Below are positions 1-9,147 of a DNA stretch of 64,000 nt, one piece after another. Within the stretch, counting starts at the first letter, position 1. Each line of letters opens with the position of its first letter. The notes beneath the pieces are model-generated. The model searched no databases. It saw only the letters and a list, made by a program, of their open reading frames with translations, and was not told where the DNA came from. Position numbers and translations under genes: made by a program. Source of the DNA: Planctomycetota bacterium (GTDB lineage: Bacteria; Planctomycetota; Phycisphaerae; UBA1845; UTPLA1); NCBI GenBank assembly GCA_016712275.1, contig JADJRI010000016.1:1-64000 (forward strand), written 5' to 3'.

Positions 1-832
1 AAAAGTGGAACCGGATGGCCGTGCCCGAGGGTGCGGTGTACAAATGGGATGAAAACAGCACCTATATTCAGGAACCGCCGTTTTTTGTCGGCCTCAGTCG
101 CGAAGCGAAACCCATTCAGCCGATTGAAGACGCGCGCGTGCTGGTCATGGTGGGCGACTCCGTGACGACGGACCACATCTCGCCGGCCGGCAACATCGCC
201 ACCGCCGGGCCGGCCGGGAAATTTCTCATCGACAGCGGCGTCGAGCCGAAGGACTTCAACAGTTATGGCGCGCGGCGCGGCAATGACAGAGTGATGACAC
301 GCGGCACATTCGCGAACGTCCGCTTGCGCAACCTGCTCGCCCCGGGAACCGAGGGCGGCGTGACGAAGTACCTGCCGACCGGCGAGGTCATAAGCATTTA
401 CGAAGCCTCGGAAAAATACAAAACAACGAACACGCCGCTGGTCGTACTGGCGGGCGAGGAATATGGCACGGGTTCGTCGCGCGACTGGGCGGCAAAGGGG
501 CCGTTCCTGCTCGGCATCAAGGTCGCCATCGCGACGAGCTATGAACGCATCCACCGCAGCAATCTGGTGTTCATGGGCGTGCTGCCGCTGCAATACATGG
601 AAGGCCAGAATCGCGAGTCGCTGGGGCTGACGGGCGAGGAAGTGTTCACGGTCAAGGGCTGGATGATTCGCTCAAGCCGCGTCAGAAGTTGACGGTGGTG
701 GCCAAGACTCTTGGAGGGTCAAAAGGCGATGTGACGTTTCAGGCGATTGTCCGCATCGATTCGCCGGTCGAAATCGAGTACTACCGCAACGGAGGCATCC
801 TTCAGACCGTGCTTCGGAAGATGATGAAATAG
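1..832 (+). CDS. acnA: Aconitate hydratase, C-terminal part (partial, one frameshift)
   Basis: This is the swivel-domain end of aconitase, which interconverts citrate and isocitrate in the TCA cycle in the cytoplasm. The gene begins before the window; the frame is open from base 3 (KWNRMAVPEG). Family landmarks are STYIQEPPFF, GDSVTTDHISPAG, the NSYGARRGND substrate-binding stretch, and AGEEYGTGSSRDWAAKGP, which carries the conserved SRDWAAKG loop. The first frame runs to a stop at 692, but near base 659 the family sequence jumps frame (KGLDDSLKPRQ) and continues to a TAG at 830-832 ending in QTVLRKMMK. That fits loss of one base, probably a sequencing error rather than a real truncation. Identity is certain; AcnA type is favoured over AcnB by the domain order and motifs. 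Confidence 0.95.
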
Positions 833-941
833 CCCGAACTCAGTTTGGCCGTTCTTACGGCTGACATTTGACGGCAAAGGGTGTGTCGTGCCTGCGAAAG
901 CAAGGCGTCACATTTTTTCTTGGGGGGCGGTTTCAATCCCC

Positions 942-970
942 TGTGGCACAGACGTCTCGCCTGTGAATCC
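942..970 (+). repeat. REP-like palindromic repeat, copy A
   Basis: The stretch TGTGGCACAGACGTCTCGCC followed by TGTGAATCC forms a hairpin (CACAG...CTGTG around CGTCTCG, one internal mismatch). It sits in the 190-base gap between aconitase and the convergent aminotransferase gene. A near-identical sequence lies at 48486-48513 with compensating changes in the stem, and the first 13 bases of the same pattern occur at 7530-7542. The dispersed, intergenic, stem-conserved pattern suggests a REP-type family. The rest of 833-1022 shows nothing recognisable. Confidence 0.6.
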
Positions 971-1022
971 GCCGGCGGCACGTCGCTGATGCACTGGACT
1001 ATGTAACAGCTTATTAAGTCGG

Positions 1023-2327
1023 TCAGCTTTTCTTCCCGGCAACGCCGTTTTTCAACATGCCATCCATTGCTTCGACAAATAAGTCCAATTCGCGAAGCGT
1101 CGTGTAGGTATTTGGTGTCACGCGAATGCCTCTGAAATCCTCGTGCTCGATCGGCGTGGTGAGGATGTTGTGTTTCGCCCACAGGTGCCCCACCATGTCC
1201 ACCGGTTTGATGCCGTCGATCTCGACCGTCGCAATGGCGCAGGAATGGCCGGGGGCGAGATTGGTATGAATTCGAACGCGATCGTGATCTTTCAGCTTGT
1301 CGACCCAGTAATTCCGCAGATAACGCAATCGCTCTTCTTTTCGCCGGGCCGATGCCCTCATAAAGTAAGTGCCTCCCGCAATGGCCATCCGCGGCGCTGA
1401 CGGATGCGTGCCGATTTCCTCAAATTTTCGAATGTCGCCCGACCTGGGTTCGGCCGGAGCGGTGAGCGGCCAGAGGTCCTTAATCCGTCCTTTCGCATGC
1501 AGAAAGCCCGTGCCGATGGGGGCACTGAGCCACTTGTGAAGGCTGCATGCATAGAAGTCGGCGCCGAGGGACCCGCCGTCAAAGACAAAATGGGCGAAGG
1601 CGTGGGCCCCGTCGATAATGGTCAGGATGCCCCGCTTGCGGGCGATTTCGCAGATTCGCTTTACCGGAAGAATTTCGCCCGTGATGTTGACAATATGGCA
1701 CATCAGAATCGCGCGCGTTTTGGGTGTGATCGCACTCTCAAATAGTGCCACAACATTGTCATCTGATTCAACCGGCACCGGCAGCTTGATCTGCTTCATG
1801 ACGATCTTATCGCGCTGCTCGCGCTGCTTGATCGTATTGAGCATGCGCGCATAGTCCTGCGTGGTCGTCAGGATTTCGTCGCCGGGTTCGAGATCGATGC
1901 CGTTCAGGCAGATTTGCAGGCTTTCGCTCGCATTCCGGGTAATGGCCATTTCCTCGGGGTCGCAGCCGAAGGCTTTGGCGAGGCGAACGCGAACCAATTC
2001 GATCTGCGGATCCTGCAACGTCCACAGTTGCCGCGGCGGGCAGTTGTTGGTGATGGCCAACTGTCGCACCATCGCGTCGTGAACCATTCTCGGCGATGGC
2101 GCGACGCCGCCGTTGTTGAGATTGATCATCGAGCGATCGACCTCGTAGGCCTGCTGCACCTGAAACCAGAACGGCTTGTCGCCGGACATCTCCTCGGGCG
2201 AGCGGTCGAGTGCCATTGAATTGGCATTCGAGATGAATTCGCCCCAGTTGTCCTTCAATGCGATGAAAGCGTAAGCGGCCCCTGCGCCTGCAGTTGTCCT
2301 CAGAAACGCGCGTCTGCCATTGTCCAT
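1023..2327 (-). CDS. Tat-exported class V aminotransferase (PLP-dependent)
   Basis: The protein is about 434 residues. It opens with a twin-arginine signal (GRRAFLRTTAGAGAAYAFIA) and continues with a fold-type I PLP domain of the aminotransferase class V / isopenicillin N epimerase-like family. Visible landmarks are the N-terminal NLNNGGVAPSP, ITRNASESLQICL, the aspartate region TIIDGAHAFAH, and the PLP lysine in CSLHKWLSAPIGTG. The start at 2327 is chosen because an AGGA sits eight bases upstream and the Tat motif follows at once; in-frame ATGs at 2336 and 2354 are alternatives. The substrate cannot be read from sequence: cysteine desulfurase and epimerase activities share the fold. Export through Tat is consistent with cofactor loading in the cytoplasm. 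The gene stands alone, convergent with aconitase. Confidence 0.85.
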   Translation of the reverse strand: MDNGRRAFLRTTAGAGAAYAFIALKDNWGEFISNANSMALDRSPEEMSGDKPFWFQVQQAYEVDRSMINLNNGGVAPSPRMVHDAMVRQLAITNNCPPRQLWTLQDPQIELVRVRLAKAFGCDPEEMAITRNASESLQICLNGIDLEPGDEILTTTQDYARMLNTIKQREQRDKIVMKQIKLPVPVESDDNVVALFESAITPKTRAILMCHIVNITGEILPVKRICEIARKRGILTIIDGAHAFAHFVFDGGSLGADFYACSLHKWLSAPIGTGFLHAKGRIKDLWPLTAPAEPRSGDIRKFEEIGTHPSAPRMAIAGGTYFMRASARRKEERLRYLRNYWVDKLKDHDRVRIHTNLAPGHSCAIATVEIDGIKPVDMVGHLWAKHNILTTPIEHEDFRGIRVTPNTYTTLRELDLFVEAMDGMLKNGVAGKKS

Positions 2328-2387
2328 TCGGCCCATCCTTTCGTGCCTGAACAAATGTTAACCGCGAACGCGCCCGCACAAAAGCAA

Positions 2388-2419
2388 AGCGGGCAGGCCG
2401 CCCTCGCAGCCTGCCCGCT
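2388..2419 (-). terminator. Rho-independent terminator
   Basis: A perfect 11-bp stem (AGCGGGCAGGC at 2388-2398 pairing with GCCTGCCCGCT at 2409-2419) has a 10-base loop. Read on the minus strand it is followed by a T-rich stretch (TTGCTTTTGTG). It lies 37 bases past the stop of the poly-Asn secreted protein gene, whose transcription it probably ends. Confidence 0.8.
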
Positions 2420-2456
2420 CAAAATTCACAAGTTTCGTCGTTTCAGCCGATTTCGA

Positions 2457-3773
2457 TCACGGAGGCGGCAGTACGGCATAAGCCACGCCGACGGCCGAGA
2501 AGGTCACATCCGGATCGATGGGGTAATTCCACGCCACAAGATTGTTGCTGCAATGCGCGCCCGAGGCCCGAAGGACCTTGAGATCAACCTCGTCGATATC
2601 CGCGATGTCGACGCACGGCCGGAAGTCGCCGCCATCTTCGCTCAGGAAAAGCCTCTCCTGCTCGCTGACATCGACAATCGTCTCGCCGGAAACAAACACC
2701 CATTTGGCATCGGGCGAAATGTCCACAATCGAGCCGAAGCCGAATCGGCCATCGGTCGCGTCTTCGCCGTTCACGAACGTGCCGGCCGGATCGATCAGGT
2801 TGCTCAGGGCGCTCGGGCTGCCGGCCAGGCATCGGTTGAGTACGCTGATGCTGCTGCCATCGTCGTCAGTCTCCATCGAGAAAAACGCAAAGCGGTCCTC
2901 CTCGAATGAGACGCCCCGATTCGATCGGGCCGGGTTGCGATTCGGCTGCGAGAACTGTCCATTGGTGAGATTCAACACGGTGAAGTTCTCATCATCGTCG
3001 AAGAAAACGACGAAGTCGCCCTGAATCTGAATGTCGGCGCTGCCGGTTCCGCCCTGAAGCACGCCACGCTGAAATTCCTCGGGCGCCGTATCGGGATCAT
3101 TAATATCGTAGAGATAGAAGGTGTCATCGGTTCGCACAATGACGCGGTTGTTCTCGGCGTCAATGTCGATGCCGCTGGGGTTGCCCGTGCCCGGATCGAC
3201 TGTGAACGGCGTAATCACATACGCATTGATGTTGGAAATATCGACAATCTTGATCCGCAGGCCGTCGCCATCTGTCGTCGTAACGGTCGAGTTCACCGTC
3301 GCAATCAGGTTGCCATCCACCTCCCAAAGATTCGATCCGATCGAGCCGCCCATGTTGATCGACGAACTCGAAATCGGCTCGACATCCTCCGTTGCGGTAT
3401 CGAAAACATAGAGGCTTCCGCTGCCACGGTCGCGAACGACCAGTTTCTTGCCGCTGAATTCGAAGGCTTCGGAATCGTTGTCCATACCCGACGGAGCGGG
3501 CACCTCTTGCGGTTGAGTTTCGCCCGCGCGAATCCAGGCCAAAATCGCGTTGCCAGCCGCATTAAAGGCAATGACGCCGTCGCCGACCGCTGGTCCGCGC
3601 TGCGTGGTCGTCTCGGTCGACAAGAAAACGACGTTCAGCCCGACGCGAATGTTCGTATTATTATTGCTGTTATTATTATTATTATTGTTGTTCCCGTTGT
3701 TGTTGTTCGGACACTCGGCGCCGACGCAACAGAACAACCCCATCGCGGCAACCATTCCTATCTGTCGCTTCAT
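2457..3773 (-). CDS. Secreted poly-asparagine protein with beta-propeller-like repeats
   Basis: This protein of about 438 residues is not assigned to a named family. It starts MKRQIGMVAAMGLFCCVGAEC, a signal peptide with a plausible signal peptidase I site after VGA; a lipobox is not convincing. Next comes an almost pure asparagine tract (residues about 23-38), encoded by AAT/AAC triplets at roughly 3655-3713. The rest has repeating short blocks such as NKLVVRDRGSGSLYVFD, NRVIVRTDDTFYLYDI and GDFVVFFDDDENFTVLN, as in beta-propeller proteins, with acidic and Thr-rich composition. It is probably extracytoplasmic. The ATG at 3773 is preferred over 3824 because the signal peptide begins there and GGAG lies upstream. 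A terminator follows at 2388-2419. Confidence 0.7.
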   Translation of the reverse strand: MKRQIGMVAAMGLFCCVGAECPNNNNGNNNNNNNNSNNNTNIRVGLNVVFLSTETTTQRGPAVGDGVIAFNAAGNAILAWIRAGETQPQEVPAPSGMDNDSEAFEFSGKKLVVRDRGSGSLYVFDTATEDVEPISSSSINMGGSIGSNLWEVDGNLIATVNSTVTTTDGDGLRIKIVDISNINAYVITPFTVDPGTGNPSGIDIDAENNRVIVRTDDTFYLYDINDPDTAPEEFQRGVLQGGTGSADIQIQGDFVVFFDDDENFTVLNLTNGQFSQPNRNPARSNRGVSFEEDRFAFFSMETDDDGSSISVLNRCLAGSPSALSNLIDPAGTFVNGEDATDGRFGFGSIVDISPDAKWVFVSGETIVDVSEQERLFLSEDGGDFRPCVDIADIDEVDLKVLRASGAHCSNNLVAWNYPIDPDVTFSAVGVAYAVLPPP

Positions 3774-3962
3774 ACGTTCATTACTCCTTTGATATGGTTT
3801 CTCATACGATGAAGAAGTCGGCACAATCGCCTACTTCCAAGCACAGGGTACTGGTGCTCGAGTCGAAGCTTACCCGCAATACCTGCGAGTTTCCAGCGCG
3901 GTCTGCCAAAGTGTTAATGCCTGAAGTAAAGCGGCCCGCAATAATTGGAGCACCGGCAATTC

Positions 3963-5618
3963 CTATTCGAATCGCGCTGCAATCGGCATTCGTCTTCCCA
4001 CGCCGAATGCGCGGCTCGTCACCTTCAATCCGATCGCCATTTGCTGGCGCTTGTATTCGTTGCGATCCACCTTTTTGATCACATCACGCACCACCGGCTC
4101 GGCGAAGCCCATCGCGATAATCTCCGTCGCCGATTTTTCGCGCTCGATGTACTCATGCAATATCGCATCCAGCACATCGTACGGCGGCAATGAATCCTGA
4201 TCGAGCTGGTTCGGCCGAAGCTCTGCCGACGGCGGTTTGGTGATCGTCGAGCGCGGCACCACCTCACGGCCGGCCTTTTTGTTCGCGTGCTCCGCGAGCT
4301 GATACACCATCGTCTTCGGCACGTCGCTGATCACCGCCAGCCCGCCGCACATGTCGCCGTACAGCGTGCAATAGCCGACCGCCAGTTCGCTCTTGTTGCC
4401 GGTCGTCAGCAGCAGCCAGCCGAACTTGTTGGAAAGTGCCATGAGTATGCCACCCCGGGCGCGGGCCTGCACGTTTTCCTCGGTCGAATCCGCCGCTCGC
4501 TTTTCGAATGCACGAACGAGCTGCTCCTCATACATCTCGTGAATCCGTTTGATCGGCATGATGCGATAGTCAATGCCGAGATTCGCCGCCAGCGCCTCCG
4601 CATCCGCCATGCTGTGTTCGCTGCTGTATCGCGACGGCATCGCCACGCCGTGCACGCGCTCGCTGCCCAGCGCCTCCGTCGCGATGGCCGCGACCACGGC
4701 CGAGTCGATCCCGCCCGACAGCCCCAGCACAACCTCCTTGAAGCCGCACTTGCGAACATACTCGCGCGTGCCCATCACCAGCGCATCCCACACCGACGCA
4801 ATCGGCTCCGGATACGTCTCAATGCGGTTGTCGCCCGGCCGGTCGAAATCGACAACGAGCAAATCCTCCTCGAACGCCTTCGCGCGGGCGATCAAACGGC
4901 CGCTCGCATCAAACGCCATGCTTGCGCCGTCAAACAACAGCTCATCATTTCCGCCGACCTGCGCGGCCATCAACAGCGGAACGGCTTTCGCTCGGGCATG
5001 GCCGCCCATCAGCTTTTCGCGAAATGCCTGCTTGCCCATCACAAAGGGCGAGGCCGACGCATTGATGACGAGCTTCGCACCGCTTGCGGCTACTTCGTCG
5101 ATCGGCTTGCGGCGATAGAGGGCGCGGGCAAAGCAATCCTCGCCGGTCCATAGATCCTCGCAAATCGTCATGCCAGCCATGATGGTCTTTGAGCCCGTGC
5201 CCAGCTCGGCGACTTGGGCGCTGTCGGCCGGCTCGAAGTAGCGATGCTCGTCGAAAACGTCGTAGGTCGGCAGCAGCGACTTGTGGAACCGCCCCACCAC
5301 CGCCCCGCCGCGCAGCAGCGCCAGCGCGTTGTGAATCGGGCGGCCTTGCGGCGAGTCATGCCGCTCGACATAGCCGACCAGCACATCCGGGCCATCGCCC
5401 AGTTGGACAGCCAGATCGCGCACGGCCGCGATGTTGGCATCGACAAAACTCTCCTTCAGTAGCAAGTCCTTCGGCGGATAGCCGCAGACGGCCAGTTCGG
5501 GAAAGACGACAACGTCCGCGCCGCCATCACGTGCCCGCTGGGCGAATTCGATGATTTTCCGGCAGTTGCCGCTGATGTCGCCGACGAGTGGATTGACCTG
5601 CGCAAGTGCAAATTTCAT
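3963..5618 (-). CDS. nadE: Glutamine-dependent NAD+ synthetase
   Basis: This 551-residue two-domain enzyme makes NAD+ from deamido-NAD+, ATP and glutamine in the cytoplasm. The N-terminal nitrilase-type amidase domain (about 1-250) shows the Glu-Lys-Cys triad: PELAVCGYPPKDLL, FHKSLLPTYDVFDEHRYF and MTICEDLW. The C-terminal synthetase domain shows the pyrophosphatase loop LGLSGGIDSAVVAAIA, ATP-site TGNKSELAVGYCTLYGD, and the closing KRQQMAIGLKVTSRAFGVGRRMPIA. Length and both domains are complete with no frameshift. It lies 84 bases downstream of miaE on the same strand and may share its transcript. Confidence 0.96.
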   Translation of the reverse strand: MKFALAQVNPLVGDISGNCRKIIEFAQRARDGGADVVVFPELAVCGYPPKDLLLKESFVDANIAAVRDLAVQLGDGPDVLVGYVERHDSPQGRPIHNALALLRGGAVVGRFHKSLLPTYDVFDEHRYFEPADSAQVAELGTGSKTIMAGMTICEDLWTGEDCFARALYRRKPIDEVAASGAKLVINASASPFVMGKQAFREKLMGGHARAKAVPLLMAAQVGGNDELLFDGASMAFDASGRLIARAKAFEEDLLVVDFDRPGDNRIETYPEPIASVWDALVMGTREYVRKCGFKEVVLGLSGGIDSAVVAAIATEALGSERVHGVAMPSRYSSEHSMADAEALAANLGIDYRIMPIKRIHEMYEEQLVRAFEKRAADSTEENVQARARGGILMALSNKFGWLLLTTGNKSELAVGYCTLYGDMCGGLAVISDVPKTMVYQLAEHANKKAGREVVPRSTITKPPSAELRPNQLDQDSLPPYDVLDAILHEYIEREKSATEIIAMGFAEPVVRDVIKKVDRNEYKRQQMAIGLKVTSRAFGVGRRMPIAARFE

Positions 5619-5702
5619 GTGCGGGATTATAGTGTCTCCTGCCCGTTACCCGTAGCGACCGGCCCGCGTTCCGGCCGTTCCGGCTCCAAATCAATCAACC
5701 GA

Positions 5703-6324
5703 TCAATCGCGCGGCGCGCCGGCGTGCATCCGCGGCCCCGGCGGTTGCGATTCGAGAATGCGGGCCTCGGCATCCAGAAACTCGTCCCACCGCTTGTCGA
5801 CGGCCTTGTTGTTGCGGATCAGCTTGCGAGCCAAATCGATAAACGTCAGATAGTGGCCGTTCTCGGATGCCCACAAGTCGGCATACAGCCGCTTCAACTC
5901 TTTGTCCTCGCAGTTCCGCGCGAGGGTCTCAAACCGCTCGCACGACCGCGCCTCGATCAGCCGCCGAAACCATCAGCCGGTCCATGAGTTCCTGCGGCGT
6001 GCCGCCGCGCACGAGTTTCCGCAATTCGGCCGCATAGGGGTTGCGGTGGAACTTCGACATCGCCCCGCCCCGACGACCCAGCAGCCGAGTGACGACGAGC
6101 AGATGATCGGTCTCGTCGCGGGCGATGGCCGCCATTTTTTCGACCCAATAGTCCGGCGGCGTCGGATCGGGCCAGCGGTCGATCAGTTCCAGCGCGTTGC
6201 CGGCCGCCTTCTTTTCAAGATGGGCGTGATCGTTCAACAGTGCCACCGGCTCGCGCAGCGCGGCCACCGCCCAGGAATCCGGCGTTTGCGAGCGAAGCGG
6301 TAGTTTGGCACGCGAGGTGGTCAT
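5703..6324 (-). CDS. miaE: tRNA-(ms2io6A)-hydroxylase MiaE (one frameshift)
   Basis: MiaE is a non-haem di-iron hydroxylase that modifies 2-methylthio-N6-isopentenyl-adenosine at tRNA position 37. The first frame reads from TSRAKLPLRSQTPDSW through the ferritin-like helices, with iron-ligand candidates in NDHAHLEKKAAGNALELI and ARDETDHLLVVTRLL, to MDRLMVSA near base 5963. One extra G there sends the frame astray. Removing it restores LIEARSCERFETLARNCEDK and the last helices SENGHYLTFIDLARKL, ending at 5703. The reconstructed protein is about 206 residues, the usual family length. The clean restoration favours a sequencing error. nadE follows on the same strand. Confidence 0.88.
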
Positions 6325-6370
6325 CTGTCTGAAAATTAGAGGGGCATGGCCCCATCGTCAACGATTCAGC

Positions 6371-7183
6371 TCACTCCTTGACAAACTCCATGACCGCAAC
6401 CGGCGTCCAAACGTATCTGACAACCAAAGCTCGCGGCGGGACGGACGGATCATCGTGGTTGATCATCACTCCGATTTCCGGCACGCCGGCCACCAAACGA
6501 ATCTGAGCAGTTTCGTTGTAATTGGATATTATGTTGGCAAACACTCCCTCGGAAGGGCTGATTTGGGACGGCCTGATAGAACTGGAGCTAAGCGAAAACC
6601 GGGCCAGCATTTCCTGGCGTTCCTCGGAGTAGAAAATCCGTTCAAAAACAAAAGTAGTCCCCACCGATTGGTAATTCACATTTGAGGCGACCGTGCCATC
6701 GGGCGATTTTGTCCGCGAGCCTTCCATCGGCAAATTTGAACTGGATTTCAGGTTAAATGTGCCGGACAATTGCACACTGCGATCAATCCGCGCCACCACA
6801 TTCACATCACCGATCTTGTGCAGCTTGGCTTCCAATTCGAGATTGGTGGCTGCCGATTTCTGTAGCGACGTGGAGTCGAATTCGATGGATTGATTTTCCG
6901 GCAGTTGCACCTCAAAGGCAGACACCTCAATTCTGGCAATCGTCAATTTCGTCGTTGCAGGTGCAGATTTCGGTGGTATTGAACGCGTTCGAATGTCCCT
7001 GTACGTATCATCGGAAGGCGTCAAAACGTTTGGCGCCACATTGCCAGGCTGTGTCGCAACAGCTTGCGTGGTGGTCGTTGTGGTCGTGGTGGGAGCGGCT
7101 TGATCCGGTACTCGCCCATTGCGATTGCCAACAACCAGGAGCAGACTGGATAACGCAATGAGGCTTTTCGACGACAAGAACAT
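6371..7183 (-). CDS. Secreted protein of unknown function with Thr-rich linker
   Basis: I do not recognise this 270-residue protein. It begins with a hydrophobic signal or anchor (MFLSSKSLIALSSLLLVVG) followed by a low-complexity linker of eight threonines and TQAVATQPG. The remaining 200 residues are polar and beta-rich (LTIARIEVSAFEVQLPENQ, ARIDRSVQLSGTFNL, RALVVRYVWTPVAVMEFVKE), with no catalytic motif visible. A GGAAAG ribosome site precedes the ATG. It is a single-gene unit downstream of the hairpin and repeat region at 7184-7590 and is probably periplasmic or surface-located. Confidence 0.6.
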   Translation of the reverse strand: MFLSSKSLIALSSLLLVVGNRNGRVPDQAAPTTTTTTTTQAVATQPGNVAPNVLTPSDDTYRDIRTRSIPPKSAPATTKLTIARIEVSAFEVQLPENQSIEFDSTSLQKSAATNLELEAKLHKIGDVNVVARIDRSVQLSGTFNLKSSSNLPMEGSRTKSPDGTVASNVNYQSVGTTFVFERIFYSEERQEMLARFSLSSSSIRPSQISPSEGVFANIISNYNETAQIRLVAGVPEIGVMINHDDPSVPPRALVVRYVWTPVAVMEFVKE

Positions 7184-7459
7184 GGCACTTTCCTTTCAGA
7201 TTGTTCCGGTTGTCTCGCTTGGGGTGCAAGGGGCTACGGCCTCTGCGCATTCGACGTGAGTGTGTCCCAAACAAAGCCGGACCCGCCTGTTCGTACAGAG
7301 TGCAATTAAGTTGGTTGCAGGCGAAAGAAAAAAAGTGCGGTGAGACGCGCGAAACGCAATTAAGAGATGAATGACTTTTAATACGGCTGGTGTCGAATCA
7401 TCCCGCTCGATCGATCAATTCCGAAGCACCCAAGTTGTTCGGTGTCATACAGCAAGACA

Positions 7460-7495
7460 CTGCGGGCCGGCAGTCAATAAACCACCGGCCCGCAG
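7460..7495. terminator. Strong hairpin, terminator-like, possible remnant of a lost 3' end
   Basis: A perfect 11-bp stem (CTGCGGGCCGG with CCGGCCCGCAG) encloses a 14-base loop. No T tract follows on either strand. It lies 96 bases past the broken end of the beta-helix gene (7591-8082), on that gene's downstream side, so it may be the original terminator left after the element removed the gene's body. The rest of 7184-7590 holds only the repeats listed separately. Confidence 0.5.
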
Positions 7496-7541
7496 GTTCA
7501 ACATCGAATCAACTTCCTCAGCGTAGCGGTGTGGCACCGGC

Positions 7542-7617
7542 GGAGGGATATAAGGTGTCAGGAGGGATATAAGGTGTCAGGATGAATTTTCTAGCATTGT
7601 AATTTCTTCCTGACACC
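7542..7617. repeat. Inverted-repeat insertion element, copy 1, with 19-bp tandem edge
   Basis: Bases 7573-7617 form a 45-nt unit with perfect 10-bp ends GGTGTCAGGA and TCCTGACACC. It is identical, base for base, to 9176-9220. On its left edge the 19-mer GGAGGGATATAAGGTGTCA occurs twice in perfect tandem (7542-7560, 7561-7579). The element encodes no protein. Its size and terminal palindromes resemble short non-autonomous elements or REPs mobilised in trans by Y1-type (IS200/RAYT) transposases, but no such transposase is present here. It forms the last nine codons of the truncated gene at 7591-8082. Confidence 0.8.
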
Positions 7618-8082
7618 ATGTCTGTTCCCGACAACATTGTAACTGTTGTTCTCTCGTTCAGTTTGGAGAAGACCGGCTGGCGTATCATCTTGCTGAATGT
7701 CACCACTGAGGATCGTGAGCGAGGGGTCCAAGTTCTGTTCATCCGGTGTGAGCGAGGCGCTGCCTTCGTATCCGCCTCGGATGATAACGCCTTGAACGAG
7801 CACAAAGGAATCCACTCGATTGTCCGTGTTGGGGTCGGCACAACTTTCATCCGGATAAAATATACCTTGTGAGACTCGAATGACATCATTCTCCTGTGCC
7901 ACAGCAAAAGCATCTTGAAGGTAGCGGAATGCGGATTCCCAACATTCTCCGTCTTGATCCACGCAATCCGCGGTTTGGTTGTAATCGACGAACAACACAC
8001 CAGGCTCGCAGGGAGCCGCCTTGACCGGCAGAGTGCAAATTACGGTTGCACCGAAGATTACGGCAAAAATCGCCTGTCTCAT
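7591..8082 (-). pseudogene. N-terminal fragment of a beta-helix (PMP-like) surface protein, truncated by repeat element
   Basis: The 163-residue reading frame has a signal peptide (MRQAIFAVIFGATVICTLPVKA) and the start of a right-handed beta-helix domain typical of polymorphic outer-membrane-like proteins: GVLFVDYNQTADC, WESAFRYLQDAFAVAQ, DVIRVSQGIFYPD and GVIIRGGYEGS. Such proteins usually run for several hundred residues. Here the helix stops after the first coils, and the last residues (HGVRKKLQC) are translated from the 45-nt inverted-repeat element at 7573-7617. No continuation of the helix is visible in any frame beyond it. It is divergent from the PEP-CTERM gene at 8180. Confidence 0.8.
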
Positions 8083-8097
8083 AACAAACGTCCTTTC

Positions 8098-8127
8098 TTG
8101 TTTTTGTCAGGATTATCAGCGTACAAT
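8098..8127 (+). promoter_or_regulatory. Possible sigma-70 promoter for the PEP-CTERM gene
   Basis: TTGTTT (8098-8103) and TACAAT (8122-8127) are separated by 18 bases and lie 53 bases before the ATG at 8180. The -10 box matches five of six consensus positions; the -35 box is weak. It does not share the leader seen upstream of the other two PEP-CTERM genes. Confidence 0.35.
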
Positions 8128-8179
8128 GGAACAAATGTTTGCAGGTTGAAAAACGCTAAGAACTCAATGGTGAACAGCA

Positions 8180-8896
8180 ATGTCGTTTTGGCTCAGAGGC
8201 CCTTCATTTTCGCTCCTCCTTTCCGCCACGTTGGCTTCGCCGGCTGTGGCATCGTTTCAAGTCCTTTCTTGGAACTTACTTACAGGTGTCCAAGATTTCT
8301 CAGGAGGAAACATAATTCAGAACATAGACAGACACACGATTGTTCAAAACCCATTTTCCATTGTTTCCGTCAGCCAAGTGGGATTGAATATCTCTCACGC
8401 GGATTACAACTATTCTTGGCTCGTTTCTGAAACCGCGGCCACATTTGATACTTCGCTGAGCCAATCATTTCGTTCGCGGGAAATCCGAGCCGTGTGCACG
8501 GCCGTGATTCGGTTTCAGACCACCGAAGAAGCGGCCTTCAACATCGATTCCTCGATTTTCTATGCGCACACGCCGGGCGACGAATTCACCGTCGACTGGA
8601 ATGTGCGCCTCTTCAACTTGACCACGTCTAACACCCTGTTCAACCGCTTCTTCGACGGCGGCTTCGGCCAATCCGAGCCCGCCTCGGGCACTTTTCATTT
8701 GAACGAAACGCATGTGCTTCCCGCCAACTCCCTGTTCCAGTTTTCCTACACCCTCGATTCGACCAACATCGGCGACTTCCTCCCGACTGGAATCATGGAC
8801 GTCGGCGGCCATGTCAATTGGAACGTCGTTCCCGAACCTGCCACGCTTCTCCTATTCGCCGCCGCGCTGCCACTCCTTCGCCGCTTACACCGCTAG
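8180..8896 (+). CDS. PEP-CTERM sorted secreted protein
   Basis: The 238-residue protein has an N-terminal signal peptide (MSFWLRGPSFSLLLSATLASPAVA). Its C-terminus is a classic exosortase sorting signal: VPEPATLLLFAAALPLLRRLHR, that is a PEP motif, a hydrophobic helix and a basic tail. The middle is beta-rich and Ser/Thr/Asn-rich with no recognised catalytic domain. Family knowledge predicts cleavage and surface or EPS attachment by an exosortase encoded elsewhere. It is divergent from the truncated beta-helix gene. Confidence 0.85.
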   Translation: MSFWLRGPSFSLLLSATLASPAVASFQVLSWNLLTGVQDFSGGNIIQNIDRHTIVQNPFSIVSVSQVGLNISHADYNYSWLVSETAATFDTSLSQSFRSREIRAVCTAVIRFQTTEEAAFNIDSSIFYAHTPGDEFTVDWNVRLFNLTTSNTLFNRFFDGGFGQSEPASGTFHLNETHVLPANSLFQFSYTLDSTNIGDFLPTGIMDVGGHVNWNVVPEPATLLLFAAALPLLRRLHR

Positions 8897-9147
8897 GTTT
8901 AATCACTGCCTGCGCGCATCGTCTCCGCCGCATTCCATCGATGCCTTTCGAAAGTCCAAGTTCCAACCGGCCATCAGCCGGTTAGGGTGCCACAATCAAG
9001 ACAGCCGCGCTCCCGGTTTCCGCATCCCAATACTCATCGCGAAATCCCGCCCGAGACTCCGGCCCCCGATGCAATCATCCTTCGCACCCGCCATCTGTCC
9101 GGTTCGACGGATCGCGGGATCAACTCATTTATTCTTCTTCAATTCCA

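Noticed and set aside
8128..8144. A TGGAAC...TTTGCA pattern resembling a sigma-54 promoter before the PEP-CTERM gene
   Set aside because: The spacing between the GG and GC elements is one base too long for a -24/-12 site.
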